Shown: piece after piece, positions 11,660 through 23,710 of the stretch | How positions within the stretch are numbered: position 1 is the first letter of the stretch | Layout: each line of letters opens with the position of its first letter | Assembly: GCA_022701365.1 (NCBI GenBank) | Contig: JAKUHH010000030.1 | Location: forward strand, 63,107 to 127,106 | Source of the DNA: Mycocentrospora acerina | Taxonomy: Eukaryota; Ascomycota; Dothideomycetes; Pleosporales | DNA length: 64,000 bases | Reading direction: 5' to 3' | Made by a program: the position numbers and the translations under genes | Notes under the pieces: generated by a model | What the model was told of the DNA's origin: nothing | The model's database searches: none | The model's input: the letters and a program-made list of their open reading frames with translations, nothing else

Positions 11660-13255
11660 ATGTCCAAGGGCACAAAGTACCTGCTGGTGTCGCTGCCCAC
11701 GTCGATTGCGCCCAGCAGCAATGTCGACGAGGCCCTCACGGCCCTGCGCTCCACCGTCACCAACGACGTCGGGTCCACGCACCCCTTTGCCATTCCCACC
11801 TTCAAGATTGGCACCCTGGACGCGCTCGTGCAGCAGGCCGACGACCTTGCCAAGCTCGAGGCGGCGTGCCAGGGCGTCGTCGCAAAGGTGGGCGACAGCC
11901 TGCGCAACATCCTCGACGGCGACGAAGGGAAGGTGCAGCAGCAGAAGACCATCAACGACAGTACGTCACCGCATGCCATGGAAGGGTGGATCCAGTAGGA
12001 GAGTGAGAGGGACCGAGAGCTCACACGTGCACGCAGAGCCCGTCGACCAGTACCTGCGCACATTTCAGTGGAACAAGGTCAAGTACCGCGCAGACAAGTC
12101 GATCAAGGAGCTGATAGACTCGCTGCAAAAGGCAGGTTCCTCTCCAGTCTTGCACTCCTTCTTGCACTCCTTCTTCCACTCCTACACTCATACTCGCTCG
12201 CTCCTGCACAAACACCCACTCGCTCCTGCACAAACACTCGCTCGCTCTTGCACAAACACTCACTCACTCACTCACTCTCACAATCACTCACCCCCTCACC
12301 CCTCACCCCTCACCCCTCACCCCCTCACTAACATCCCCTCCTCCCAGGAACTTCAAGCCATCGACAACGATGTCAAAGCAAAGTACAGCCAATACAACCA
12401 GACAAAATCTGCCGTCACCGCCGCTGAACGCAAGCGATCGTACGCCCTGCCCCCTCACGCCTGCAACCACCCTGCCGCTCGCGCATGCTAATCCCCCGCA
12501 GAGGCAACCTCTCCACCAAGTCCCTCGTCAACGTCGTAAACCCCAACGCCCTCATCCAAGACTCCGAGTACCTCGACACACACCTCATCGCCGTCCCCAA
12601 CACAGTTGTGAAAGAGTTCTACAAGTCGTACGAAGAAATTGCCCCCATGGTCGTCCCACGCTCCGCCAACAAGCTTGCCGAGGACGATGAATTCACACTC
12701 TTTGGCGTCACCACATTCAAAAAGCACTCGTCCGAGTTTGTCCACAAGTGCAGAGAGAAGCGCTGGACGCCACGAGACTACAAGTACAAAGAGGGCGGAA
12801 GAGAAGAGGAGGCCAAGGAGGTAGACCAGCTAGCCAAGGACGAGAAAAAGCTATGGGGCGAGGCGCTGAGGTTGGGACGCACAGGATACAGCGAGAGTGC
12901 CATGATCTGGATCCACGTTCTTGCGTTGAGGGTGTTTGTCGAGACGGTACTGCGATATGGGCTGCCACTGGACTTTGTGTGTGGGCTGGTGCAGGTAAGC
13001 CCATCAACAATCTTACATAATCAAGAGATCGAGGCAAGCTGACCATTTAATTTGCAGACGGACGCAAAAGCCGCGAAAAAGGCAAAGACTAATCTCGACG
13101 CTGCGTACTCGTACCTCGGCGGTAATGCATTTGGCCGCGACAGCAAAGGTCGCATCAAGAAGGACGACTCGGCTACAACGACTGATATACAGCAAGCTGG
13201 TCATGTTGATCAAGAGTATACGGCATACGTCTACTACGAGTTCCAGATTGTATAG
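11660..13255 (+). CDS. VMA5: V-type proton ATPase subunit C
   Basis: Five exons (11660-11960, 12037-12131, 12348-12439, 12502-12994, 13058-13255) join in frame to 392 residues, exactly the length I know for yeast Vma5. Subunit C bridges the V1 sector and the peripheral stators and controls reversible assembly of the vacuolar proton pump. Conserved stretches include KYLLVSLPTS at the start, YLRTFQWNKVKYR, NLSTKSLVNVV, FTLFGVTTFKKHSSEF, and the C-terminal AYSYLGGNAFGRD followed by YTAYVYYEFQIV. Intron 2 (12132-12347) appears to use a GC donor: frame continuity from LQK to ELQAIDNDVK needs AAG|GCAGGT, because the GT three bases further would break the frame. Intron 3 splits a codon at KRS|GNLS and is the least certain join. 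Confidence 0.94.
12132..12347 (+). repeat. Repeat-expanded GC-AG intron in VMA5
   Basis: The 216-nt intron is about four times longer than its neighbours and consists largely of repeats. Three 22-bp units with core CGCTCCTGCACAAACAC occupy 12199-12264, then CACT-type tetramers run to about 12278, and several CCCCTCA-type heptamers lead to 12329. A branch site CTAAC lies near 12328 and the acceptor is CCCAG at 12343-12347. The donor is GC. Confidence 0.8.
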
Positions 13256-13582
13256 TAGCAATAGGACAGCGGTGAAAATACAGGGAGAGACATGATGTGG
13301 ATGTAGAAGCAATGAGAGTGCAAGGCACATGTCACCTCGTTGCATGGAAATACACGAAGCGAACTGTTCGAATACACACGTACATGCGGTGAAGTGGTGT
13401 AATCGATGATTGCCATCTCACAAATTGGTTTCAGTCACATGCACCAGAATCCATATTAATAGTTTGAAAATCTGGGTATTTGAATTTAAGATAGTCAATG
13501 GACCTAAAACGCCAGCTAATGCTACACATCCTGATTGCACAATGCCCCTCCCCCCCTCGGCAGCTCATCCTCATTGAGAGCC
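13256..13582. other. Convergent spacer VMA5 / KRR1
   Basis: This 327-bp tail-to-tail interval should hold both 3' untranslated regions. No gene or notable element is visible; the open frames crossing it belong to the opposite strands of the neighbouring genes. Confidence 0.6.
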
Positions 13583-14681
13583 TTACTCGGCGTCCTCGAC
13601 CTTTTCGCTCTTCTTCTTTTTCTTCTTCTCCTTCTCCTCGCCCTCTTCCCTCTTTCTCTTCTTCTTCTTCTTCTCGCCCGCGTTGTCGTCGTCGCCCTTG
13701 TCCTCGGCCGGCGCAACGTACTCCTCCATGCGCGCCAAGCGCTTCGCGTCCATCTTGTCCCGCATCTTGTCGTCGCGCTCCTCCCTGACCTTCCTCTCCT
13801 TGGCGTGCTTGCCCAAAAAGTACTCTCCACTCTCGATCTGCAGGTCGACCTTGCTCTTCTCCTGCGGCGGCGGGAATGGCGTGTATGTCTTCTTGGTCTT
13901 GTCGGTGACCTTGTGGGGCACGCGGCGTTTGCTCAGACTACGTTTCTTGAAGTTGGGCAGGAAGCGGTCCCACGACTCGTTGACGAGCTCGGGGTCCTTT
14001 GCGAGTTCTTTCTTGATCATGAGCTCCTTGATGGCGTAGATGGGGTGGATGTTTGCCATTGTATCTTCGATGATGCGGCGCACCGTCTTGAGACCCTTGA
14101 ATGGGCCCATGGCTGACACAGTGTTACCCTGTACAAGGAGGTAGGTTTCGGTGAGGAGTTCGAGAGCTTTAAGCGTCGAGCCGTTGGGGCCGAGGATGCG
14201 CTGGCGGCGCTTGACGAAGCGCTCTTTGTTACGAACGAGATTGCGGATCTTGATCACGTCCATGGCGACTTCGTCATCAAGAATCTTGACGGCTTGCGGC
14301 GCGGGGACACTACGTGAGAGCAGTTTAATCAGGTCGCGCGCGTTGAGAATGGCAGCGGGGTCGTAGGTCTTTTGCGTCGTCCATACGGTCATGGAGCCTT
14401 CGACCAAGTTCAACTCGCATCCCACGCCATGCTTTGCGAGCGCAGATGTGATGAATTTCCAGGACCCTTTGAGGTACTGTTCGCGATATTTGGGGAAGAG
14501 CGTCGAGAAGCGCGATTCGTCTGTAAAAGGCCCTGCGGTGTTGTCTTCAGGCTTGAAGGGTTCAATCTGCGCGTGTGTGAGCAGCTGTTGTAAGAGAAGA
14601 TGGTAATTGTTGCAAGCGTACCTTCCACTTGTCAATGTCATCAGTATCCCATGGCTTGTCTTTCTTGTGTGTGGACGGCAT
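13583..14681 (-). CDS. KRR1: KRR1 small-subunit processome component (KH domain)
   Basis: Exons are complement of 13583-14566 and 14622-14681, giving 347 residues. The 55-nt intron joins DTDDIDKWK directly to IEPFKPEDN, the conserved N-terminal block of Krr1, which fixes the start at MPSTHKKDKPW. Krr1 is a nucleolar factor needed for 18S rRNA processing and 40S assembly. The central part shows LFPKYREQYLKGSW, the KH region with RRQRILGPNGSTLKALELLT, and NTVSAMGPFKGLKTVRRII. The C-terminus (from about residue 240) is highly charged, with Lys/Arg/Glu runs, as in all Krr1 proteins. It shares a 395-bp divergent promoter with the SET-domain gene. Confidence 0.95.
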
Positions 14682-15076
14682 GGCGGCGGGTGCGTGTGCA
14701 GCGGCGCAAAACGTTTGGTAAAGTAAGGATTCGCTGCTGGAGAAAACCAAGGGAACTTTTTCGATGGGTTAGCGCCGCCAAGACTCCGATATCTCCGTCC
14801 TTGCTCGACGCAACCACGACGCGAGCGAGCACACTCTCATCTCGCATCATCTTGGTCTGGCTGTTGCAGAATATCCCAGCACCTGCTGACGACATCCTCA
14901 TAGGCCATGCCTTTTGTCACCCTTAAACACATCTTATGACTAAGCGCGGCATTTGGTGTGTCAGATTTAGCAGCATGCTCACCAAACAGATATCAGCCTC
15001 GACGTGCAAACCCGCTGGCACACTTACATTCCCTTCTTTCGCCGTCTCTTTGCTCATTTTCCAAACCCGTGCTGTC
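14682..15076. promoter_or_regulatory. Bidirectional promoter, KRR1 / SET gene
   Basis: The 395-bp head-to-head spacer separates the KRR1 ATG from the chosen SET-gene ATG. A frame open on the plus strand from 14936 is continuous with the SET gene, so some of this spacer could be coding if translation begins upstream. I prefer the later ATG because it immediately begins a hydrophobic signal-like segment. Confidence 0.45.
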
Positions 15077-16426
15077 ATGCTGTTTCTTGTTATTGCAATG
15101 CAATTATCTCCCTTCACCTCCGCTTCTCTCTTGACAGTCTTAGATCAGCAATGTTGGCCCGAGAATGCATTAATCCCAGTCGCTCTCCAAACCTCGCTCG
15201 ATGGAAACTGGGAACTAGTGTCCACCCTGACTTCACACTCTGACCTAAAACACGATAAGCTGATTGAAAACGATCACGCGCCATGGTCCTACCCCCCAAC
15301 TTGTACCCAAGTTCTTCAGAGTATCAATGAGAAGCTCTGCGTATATACCAATGCATCATTTAGCCATGATCGAGGGGTTTCAATCTTCACAACACCCACC
15401 ATTGCGAAAACATTTGCTTCCCTACCAGCCCTCCAAAGCCCTGCAGAGCTGGACACTCATGGCATCAATACCAACTCTGGTGCCTGGCGCATCTCTTCTA
15501 TCCCAAATAAAGGTATCGGCATGCTTGCTACAAAACCATTACAACTCAAGGACCGCGTGACTGTGTACACCCCTGCTTTTCTTGCCTACTTTGACACGGA
15601 ACTCAGTACCCAAGACCGGGAGATGTGGTGGAGGTTCGCAATCGAGCAGTTGCCGGAAAAGACGCGGAAGGATGTGTCGGGACTTGCAAAGGTCTACAAA
15701 GATGAAAGAGTCTGGGCCCAAGACATTGTCAAGGCGAATTCCTTCTCGATTGAAATAGGAGGCGTTCAGCACCTAGTAGTCTTCCCAGAGACATCAAGGT
15801 TGAACCATGCATGCGCACCCAAGTGTGTCTCCCACCTTGATGGTAAATACGAAAAAACTGACATCAGCCAGCGCACAGTATATAATCGACCCTAATCTAC
15901 TAACGCATACTGTGCGTGCCACTCGCCCCATCAAAGAAGGCGAAGAAATCACCATCTCTTGTAAAGCGGCGCACATCTCTTCACAAGAATCCTCTAACCA
16001 CTAACAGACATCACACCGTTCGAGTTCACGGAAAAACGGCAGGATCTCCTCCAGCAAGCCTTCCACTTCACATGCACTTGTTCCCGCTGCACCTCCCCCA
16101 CCACCGATACAACACTCTCCACTATCCGCACCCTCCAATCCCACCTCAACGACTGGTCGCCTTCGTCACTCGGCTCCCCGAAACTTGCAGAAAAGTTGCT
16201 GCAGTTGCACCGAGATGAAGGACTAGAAGGTTTTCTCGATATCGCGTACGGATTTGCAGCGCTGGCATACAACGCTGTGGGGGACGTCGATAAGGCTGTC
16301 ACATATGCGCAGTCGGCGAGGGAAGCGGTGTTGTTGAAAGATGGGGAGTGGGCACCGAATTTGAGAATCTGGGAAGAGCTGTTGAAAAATCCGAAGGGGC
16401 ATTGGAGTTTTCGGAGGCGGAGGTGA
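15077..16426 (+). CDS. SET-domain protein with predicted signal peptide
   Basis: Exons 15077-15822, 15872-15960 and 16008-16426 join to 417 residues. The start MLFLVIAMQLSPFTSAS looks like a signal peptide and is followed by a Cys-containing lumenal-type region, a layout seen in a group of fungal SET proteins. The SET core begins near SIPNKGIGMLATKPLQ. The first intron is confirmed because it recreates the SET motif RLNHACAPNAQYIID, and the second recreates EGEEITISY. A post-SET-like cysteine group, FTCTCSRC, follows. The last 100 residues are helical and TPR-like and end with HWSF. Classical SET domains methylate protein lysines; the signal peptide makes a nuclear histone target doubtful. 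The substrate is unknown. Confidence 0.82.
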
Positions 16427-18728
16427 GTGGGAGGGGTCTGGAGAGAAAGGTGAGGCTGTGCCAAGGGAAGAGTGACCAAGTCATGGAAATCTAGTCATTT
16501 GATGGTTCATTCTGATGACCTGCTGCTGGACGCATGTTGTATTTTGATTTTCAATATTCGTGTCTACTTCTTGTGTAATTCGAGAAACAGGTAGAACCGT
16601 AGTATTTACTTCCCAAGTTCATTCACCTCAACTCTTTCACTCAATATTATGCAAATAGCCTCTGTGCTTGACAACACTATCGCGGACGCTTTATGAGCTC
16701 TTCTCTTGATTCTCATCAAATCTTCTCACACCGCTCAAAAGTTGTGAATCTGCGTTAGCTCAACTTCGAAAGGAATCAGGAATATAAAATGATCAGCTGC
16801 CCAACCTCTGATCTTCAGCCAAATAATTTGTGGTCAAGCTAGAGCTAGGCAAGGACTAAGCACTAACATACTGCTTAAATATTTCCCGCAGTTTTCTCTA
16901 CTTCCATGAACAGTAGCCAAAATATAGCGCATACAAACATTCTCACTGGCTCATGACTCTTTCCACACTTTACTTGCAATGCAATTCGAGCACCCCTTAA
17001 GACCCGTAACATGATATTGAAGGTTGATCTAACATTGTCTTGCCTTATAACATCTATTTTAAAACAAAAAAAAACAGGCTCCAGTCCATGTATTAAAATA
17101 TTGTTTATAAGATTATTGACATCCCGACTAACCTGTTTATCGTCAATGGAGATATCACAACCCTTTTCACGTGACATTCGTCGTGTCATTCAAGTCATGC
17201 GCAATGGTACCGAATAATTTTAGTAAGCTTTTACAATTTTCATGAGCAGATGTGTCGGAGTTAGTAAGCTCTGATTTCGATTCCGTACAACACGTACAGA
17301 AATGATTACAGCGAAACGAAAACCCAGTTCCGATGCTTTCAGTAGGCTAGAAGTGTGACCAAATTTCTGTGATATAATCTAAGAATTTTTTTTACCAAGG
17401 CAGAGAGAATGCTTAAAGGTACATGATAAATTACATCAACTTCGCTTCGCAGTACCCAATGTTATGCTATTTGAAGTCGGAAGCGACTTCGGAAACAAGA
17501 GCGATTGTCAGAGTGCACTGGAACACATTAAACAACTTAGATGGCTCCGAATATAGATTAAATAGTATTTATATTCATATCACTGCACCAAATTTTTTCT
17601 GAGAATATGAAGTTGTCTCGCTGCTAGCTCAATCAGGTCCAGGATATTGTGTTACATTGCAGCTACAATAGCGCTTGCACGTTTGCTGGTACTATCTAAG
17701 GCTATGGGTACACATTGCACAAGCTTTCACGAATGTGAACAAGATGCAGGTATCTTTCGGGTGCTTCTCACAATTAATTAACTATACTTAGATGTTCAAT
17801 CGTGGCCAAGGAAGACCGATATTTCATTCTTTAACCCCCTTTATGACGTCAGTAGCTCTGGATGTCTTTTCAATTTAGACTTGTGTAGTGATGAAAACAT
17901 CGTTCCTGCACGTGTATGGATGCGGCTGGATAGCTGTACGTTGGGAGTCATCCCGCGGGATCGGGAAAAGGCTAACTTTCAGACATCCCGCGGCAAGCTA
18001 GCGGCCAATGCTGGTATACTTCCGGAGATTCAGTACACCGAAAATGCGAAAGTCCGGCATGCTATGCCAGCCCAAAATATCCGGCTACTTTTGATCGGCC
18101 TTCTAGGACTTAAATTTGCTCGTGTAGGCTCACGAAGATCTTTTCAGTCATGACAATTCAATTGTGCTCTTCGATCTGAAATGATATCATGCATAGGCCA
18201 GGCAATTTGTCCCAAGTCTCGAGCCTCAACCAACAAACTCCTCGCCAGCAGCGGCCTAAGTCAAGCTTGATTGTTCAAGTTAACTATACTGTCTCTACTC
18301 TGGGTTATGAAATTTTCACAGCTGGAAGAAAACCTGTTGGGCGAAGAGATGAACCATGCACACTAACTTGAAGCATGATGTTGGATTTCTACCCTAGAGG
18401 GCACTGCCTCAAAAACGCCCCGCTCTATTACTTTGATTGGGCTCCTCTTCTTCCTCCTTTTTCCTGCCTGAAACGATGGCTCCATGGCCATTACAAGTCA
18501 GCACGTAGCTGTTCTCGACTGCCTCTTTAAATCGTCATGAAGCAACATCGCTCACTCTGTGGTTATTATCTATCCATCTCACAATCATTTAGTTCATTAT
18601 TACACTCTTTCAACTAAGTTGCTATTTTGTCTCAGTTAAACTTTCTTTTTCCCCTCTCCCTCTCAACATATAGTTATCCGTTATTAGTGAAATAGCAAAA
18701 GGAGGCTGAATTGTGAACAATCATCACA
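16427..18728. other. AT-rich gene-free interval
   Basis: This 2.3-kb interval precedes the GH72 gene. It is visibly AT-rich from about 16.8 to 17.8 kb and contains only short, featureless open frames (16875-17189 minus, 17881-18153 plus, 18189-18371 plus). The final 300 bases before 18729 are pyrimidine-rich (CTCTTTC, TTTTTCCCCTCTCC), consistent with a fungal promoter and 5' leader for GH72. Confidence 0.5.
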
Positions 18729-20434
18729 ATGGTTCAGCTCACTACGACCATCTCGGCTCTGCTCCTTGTGAGTAGAGTTGCCGCGCTCGATCCCATTATT
18801 GTCAAGGTAAGTCCTCAGCAGACCATGAGAATATGTTCATCATGTTCGCCTCCTTTTGGTAGTCAGTTCTAACACTCCTTTCCGATCTCTAGGGCTCCAA
18901 GTTTTTCTACAAGAATGGCACCCAGTTTTTCATGAAGGGCATTGCCTATCAGAAGGATCCGTACGGTCTCGGCGGCGAGAGTGGAGACGGAAAGTATAGT
19001 GACCCTCTGTCAGAGGAGGCAAGCTGCAAGCGCGACATTCCCATCATAGCCAAGGCAGGCACCAATACCATTCGTGTTTACCAGGTCAACCCAGACAAAG
19101 ACCACAGTGCTTGCATGCGTATGTTGTCCGACGCAGGCATCTACGTCGTGGCTGATCTTAGCGAACCATCTCAGTCCATCAACCGAGCCGACCCTCAGTG
19201 GACAGTCGATCTCTTCGACCGTTACAAAGCTGTCATTGATAAGCTCGCCAAGTTTGACAATACAATTGGCTTCTTCGCCGGCAACGAGGTCACCAACAAC
19301 GCATCCAACACGGACGCCTCCGCTTTCGTCAAGGCCGCCATCCGTGACTCTAAGCAATACATCAAGGGACTCGGAAAGGATCAGCGATGGCTCGGCGTAG
19401 GCTACGCGGCCAACGATGACTCGGAAATTCGCGCCAATGCAGCCCATTACTTCAACTGTGGACCGCAAGAGTCGACACTTGATTTCTGGGGCTACAATCT
19501 CTACTCATGGTGCGGCGAAAATACGTTATCCGGCTCTGGCTACGAAGGTCAGGTTAACTTCTTCTCAAATTATTCTGTCCCAGTATTTCTGGCCGAGTAC
19601 GGATGCAACGTTCCCGATGGTGCGGAGGGCCGCCTTTTCCAGGACACCACTGCGCTATACTCGGATGACATGAGCAAGGTTTTCTCTGGCGGTATCGCTT
19701 ACATGTATTACCAAGAGGAGAACGACTACGGTCTTGTCAAGATCAAGGATGGAAAGGCCGAAACGATGAAGAACTACGATATCCTGTCCTCTCGAGTCGT
19801 CAAAGCCACACCCACTTCGACCTCAGCTAGTAATTACAACCCCACCAACTCACCCGCTAGCTGCCCGGAGTTGTCCTCGAGTTGGGAAGTCAATAGCAAA
19901 GCCTTGCCACCAACACCCGATCGCGACCTCTGCGAGTGCATGCACAAGTCCGTCTCGTGCGCACCCTCCTCCCGCCTTAACACGTCTGATTATGGTGAAA
20001 TTTTCAGCTTCATCTGTGCCGAAAAGCCGTCCGTCTGCGCTGGTATCAACACCAACACCACCACCGGTGTGTACGGCGCTTACTCCATGTGCAACGACAC
20101 GCAAAAGCTTGCTCACGTCATGAACGCATACTACCTGGACCAAAAGTCTGCTCGCTCCGCTTGCGACCACAATGGCAAGGCAGAAATTCACACTGCGCCG
20201 AGTCCTGCCTCATCTTGCAAAAGTAAGCTTGACCAGGCTGCTTCGAGTAATGCGTGGGCTGTCACTGCGACTGCTGCCGCAGCTACATCTAGTGGGTCTG
20301 CGAGCTCTGGTAGCGGAAGAAGCTCCGGTATCAATAATTACCGGGTTCAGACTGCATTCTCCATTGGCGAAATTGGAATCAGTTTATATCTGGCAGTGAC
20401 GATGATGATTGGTGGCAGTTTGGTTCTACTTTGA
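18729..20434 (+). CDS. GPI-anchored beta-1,3-glucanosyltransferase, GH72 with X8/CBM43 module
   Basis: Exons 18729-18806 and 18893-20434 give 539 residues. The enzyme cuts and rejoins beta-1,3-glucan chains in the wall (GAS/GEL/PHR family). Signal peptide MVQLTTTISALLLVSRVAA is followed by the GH72 domain: GSKFFYKNGTQFFMKGIAYQ, TNTIRVYQVNP, the acid/base glutamate in GNEVTN (Glu158) and the nucleophile in FLAEYGCN (Glu260). From about residue 330 a Cys-rich X8 module starts at CPELSSSWEV and includes LCECMHKSVSC and FICAEKPSVCAG. A Ser/Ala/Gly-rich stretch then leads to a C-terminal hydrophobic tail, giving a GPI-attachment layout. The 86-nt intron lies just after the signal peptide. The presence of X8 places it in the GAS1-like two-module subgroup. 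Confidence 0.95.
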
Positions 20435-21982
20435 GGATTGTGTTTGAGACAAGCGAAAGAAAAGCAGATTAGATTATCCATATGTCTTTCTCAAGTCAGA
20501 TTACTGGATTTTACAGACTGAATTCAAATTTGGTTAATAGGCCTTCAGGATACTACGCCATGTCAGAGTGCACGAGGCACATATACATTTCTTCCTTTCA
20601 TTTATATTGTGTGTATTCAAATCAGCTGGCCAAATACAACAGTGCTTGTGTAGACATTGGTCTATGAGGAGATATTTTTCCTCTCATGCTAAGCTCTCCA
20701 CATATAGATTTAATTATTTAAAAAAAGTCTTCCACATTAGCTGACTTCTTTCATACTCTTCAATTGCAAAGTCGACTCCAACCAGTTTTACCTGAATCAA
20801 TTTTCAAATCAACATGAATTGAACGTGCCGGTATTGTGAGAATTTTGACTAGGTGGAAGGCGATTAAGTAGGTTGGTTCAGCAAGCCGACCATGTATGTC
20901 CAGCTGTATTAAAGCCACTTCGACACTATCAGTATTCTTCAGACGGGTCAACAGTGAAGCATTCCTTCGCTGGCCAAGTCTGAGTTTTAAGGTTGGGAAT
21001 GCTTTTAATCTGATGGTAGAGTAACTAATCACGCCAGTGAATGATATGTATTGTCCATATTTAACAAGGCATCACTAGCCCACGTCACTTGTCAAGCACA
21101 CCCTTACGAGGCTGAACGTTCTTTATTGCGCCGATTTACCAAATTTTTCGCCTGCCCTAATACTGCAATCCTATTAGTCTTGCACGAATGTTCTGAATTC
21201 ACTCTGCAGTAGCTTTGACTCCATCATCAATGAACAAGTCAATAGGTACTACATTACTTGTCACAGTAAGGACTCTATATCTAAAAAACTAAATACACGT
21301 ATATGATTCCTGGCCATATAAGGTGTTCTTCAGCCAAATCAGGCCATCTTTTAAAGTTTCAAATAGTTATGTCGAAGAAATAGAGATTGTTATTTATTGA
21401 TAGAGATGTTGATCTTGTGACTTTCAAGACATACCGAGTGAAAATGACATTTAACTTGATCTTATTATACTCTCCATTAAGCAGTGAAGTATTTGAGTAA
21501 GAAAGATAGTCAAAGAGCTATGGTTCTTGAGAAATCAGTCTTGTCTTGATGAAAAGGTCACGTGATTAAGAGACAGTAGGAACTTGAAGATTAGCAGATA
21601 CGCTTCAAGGACCCTAGAACTTGCTCCAAGAAACATAATCAAATAAAATCAATCCCTGAATTAATGATATTGTGATGGAATCACAAAGTGAGGAATTATT
21701 GAAGTTTTGGACAACCTGATTTTGAACTTTCACCAAATCATGCACAGATTGGCCGTGAAAATTGATGTTGAATAAATTACTGATGTCTCTCACCTACTAG
21801 TATGCTAAATTTTGTATATTAAAAACTGAGCAGAAAATCTGCGCCGACATTGATGCGCCCATTTGAACCGCTCTTAAAACCAAATCCACTTAACCAGACT
21901 AGCTCAACCACAATCGGGGTATCAGAGAAGAAGAACGTAAATCAAGATAGAATACTCAAAAATGCAGTCGCCGTGACTAAAA
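20435..21982. other. AT-rich convergent spacer
   Basis: This is 1.55 kb between the 3' ends of GH72 (+) and the CorA-like gene (-). It looks strongly AT-rich and offers no supported gene. Open frames at 20482-20667, 20760-21032 and 21850-22116 are short and featureless; the last is antisense to the CorA-like gene. Confidence 0.5.
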
Positions 21983-23710
21983 TTACGCCAGGTTCTGATT
22001 CTCTATTGCAAAGTGGCTTCTTCTGTGTACGTCGTTGGGCCTCCATGCGTCAGCAATATCATACACTGCATTCTTTCCACTTGGGAGCTGTCTTACAGCT
22101 GTACGCTGCCTCTTAAATCCTTTCAACCAAGCCAAGGCACTTTGTATTAATGCTGTTGGTGGCTTCGCTATGATGAAGACTATTAGCGTCACGGGTATGG
22201 CGACCGCGAAATAGACCCAAAAGTGCTTGCTGCCTGGAACGTTTTCAGAATTCATGCTGAATAAGCTGGAAACAAAGCTTAGTGGGATGAATACCAATGC
22301 GAGGACAGTTAGCCGGCTGATATTTGCTGTTTCGGCAAAGGACTGCCGTGCGTCGATGATCTGTACAAGCGAGGTGACGACTGGTAACATATTTTCCAAT
22401 CTAGCCCCTGCGCTCTGTATATTGGTGTTTATGACTTCGTAGTCTTCTACAAGCGCCTTCATGGTGTCATTATCATTTGGGCCTGCAAGACTCTGAGATT
22501 TGAGCTTGCGGATGATGGAACCGACTTTCTGTTGTGAGTTTACGCTGCGTAGTCGCCAACCCTGAAGCTCGCGGAGGTCTCTATTGAATTTGTTCAGGTC
22601 TGGGAGGTCATTGCCTTTATACTCGTACAGTTTAATGCAGTGTTGCATCACCTCCACATATTTAACCCACTCTGCAGCAACGATACGCAAGGGGTAGTAT
22701 GCTAAGGAGTGGAGGGTTGGATCATGTGTCTCAAAATTTGACGGGACTTCACTTGTGAAGTATTGAATTATGTCCTCAAGTAGTCCGCCACGTGGTTTCC
22801 GGGACAAGTTGCGCCAATTCACAACATTGGAGAATTTGGGAGGTTCAGTGAAATCCTCGTAAGAACCAAGAAATGGCCGCAGATCAAGGCTCACTTTATG
22901 AGTCTCGCTGTCTCCATGTCCAAACTTGAAGTGGGTCTCTCCCAGGGCCGGATCCACGAGAACAATGGCTGAACTGGTTAGTTACAGTACGCGATTAACG
23001 TGAGGTCGAAATCGCTACGCACCTATCCAGAATCCATTGCTGCGTTTCACCTTGATGATCGATACGGAATGAGAGGCGAGTGCGATGTTAGTCGAGCGCA
23101 ACAGCACCACTTTACGATTGACGGCAGTATCTCTTATCCATTTCCCACCAGAGGGATCTGCGTTCTCGATCGTAACAGGACGGTGATAAGAGATATTGAT
23201 GTAGTCGTTCGATCTGAGTCGCGACGGTAGAGTTGCCTCGTCCGGCATTTGATGCCGCATGCCAGTTCGTTGGACTGTATGCAAATGCATAGCAAAGAAC
23301 AGAGGATCAATATCGAGCTCTGATCCAATAAGCTCAATAACATCAACAGTCAAGTCTTCTATGATCAACATTCGACCTTGAATTTGGTGGCCGTCAGTAT
23401 TTTTTTGGTCATGATGGATATGCTCAGCCTTGCGATGAAGTTCACAGGAAAGATGGTTGATGTTGGTAATGTGTCTAGCCATAGGGGTCGAAATATTTTG
23501 TTGAAAATCTAGTGCAGCGGTTCTGCAACCGTACGGACGAGTCCTCGGATTTGAAAGGAAGCCGTGGAGTGTAAGAAGAGATGGGTTTCGCTGGCACAGG
23601 GACTCGACATAATCCCTGTACCTTGGGGCCCCTTCGTAGTCCCTCTCGCGCCCATTATAAGAACTTGATGGCGAGCAGGCTGGTTCTGCATACATAGCAA
23701 GGCGACGCAA
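21983..23710 (-). CDS. CorA-like two-TM membrane protein
   Basis: Exons are complement of 21983-22968 and 23023-23710, up to 557 residues; a Met a few codons downstream (MYAEP) is an alternative start. The intron joins GFWIAIVLVDPALGE in frame. The N-terminal half is soluble, containing DLTVDVIELIGSELDIDPLFF, a block common to many fungal CorA-like proteins. A long helical stalk (about 380-480) leads to two C-terminal TM segments, LTVLALVFIPLSFVSSLF and FWVYFAVAIPVTLIVFIIA. True CorA/Mrs2 magnesium channels carry GMN after TM1; here it is SMN, and the loop ENVPGSKH is not the usual MPEL. Magnesium transport is therefore uncertain, and a sensor or stress role is possible. It diverges from the RelA/SpoT-like gene across about 0.6 kb. 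Confidence 0.8.

Noticed and set aside
11260..12063. 267-codon minus-strand open frame over the T-protein/VMA5 promoter and VMA5 exon 1
   Set aside because: It is antisense to VMA5 in GC-rich DNA with low-complexity Ala/Thr runs and has no domain.
12199..12330. Possible CRISPR-like array
   Set aside because: The units are directly adjacent without spacers, lie within a eukaryotic intron and degrade into simple repeats.
11622..12491. 289-codon plus-strand open frame overlapping VMA5
   Set aside because: It runs out of frame through VMA5 exon 1 and reads the repeat-filled intron (HSFLHSFFHSYTHTRS-type residues); the VMA5 exons explain the coding signal fully.
13535..14116. 193-codon plus-strand open frame
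   Set aside because: Antisense shadow of the Lys/Glu-rich end of KRR1; its leucine runs come from reverse-complemented lysine/glutamate codons.
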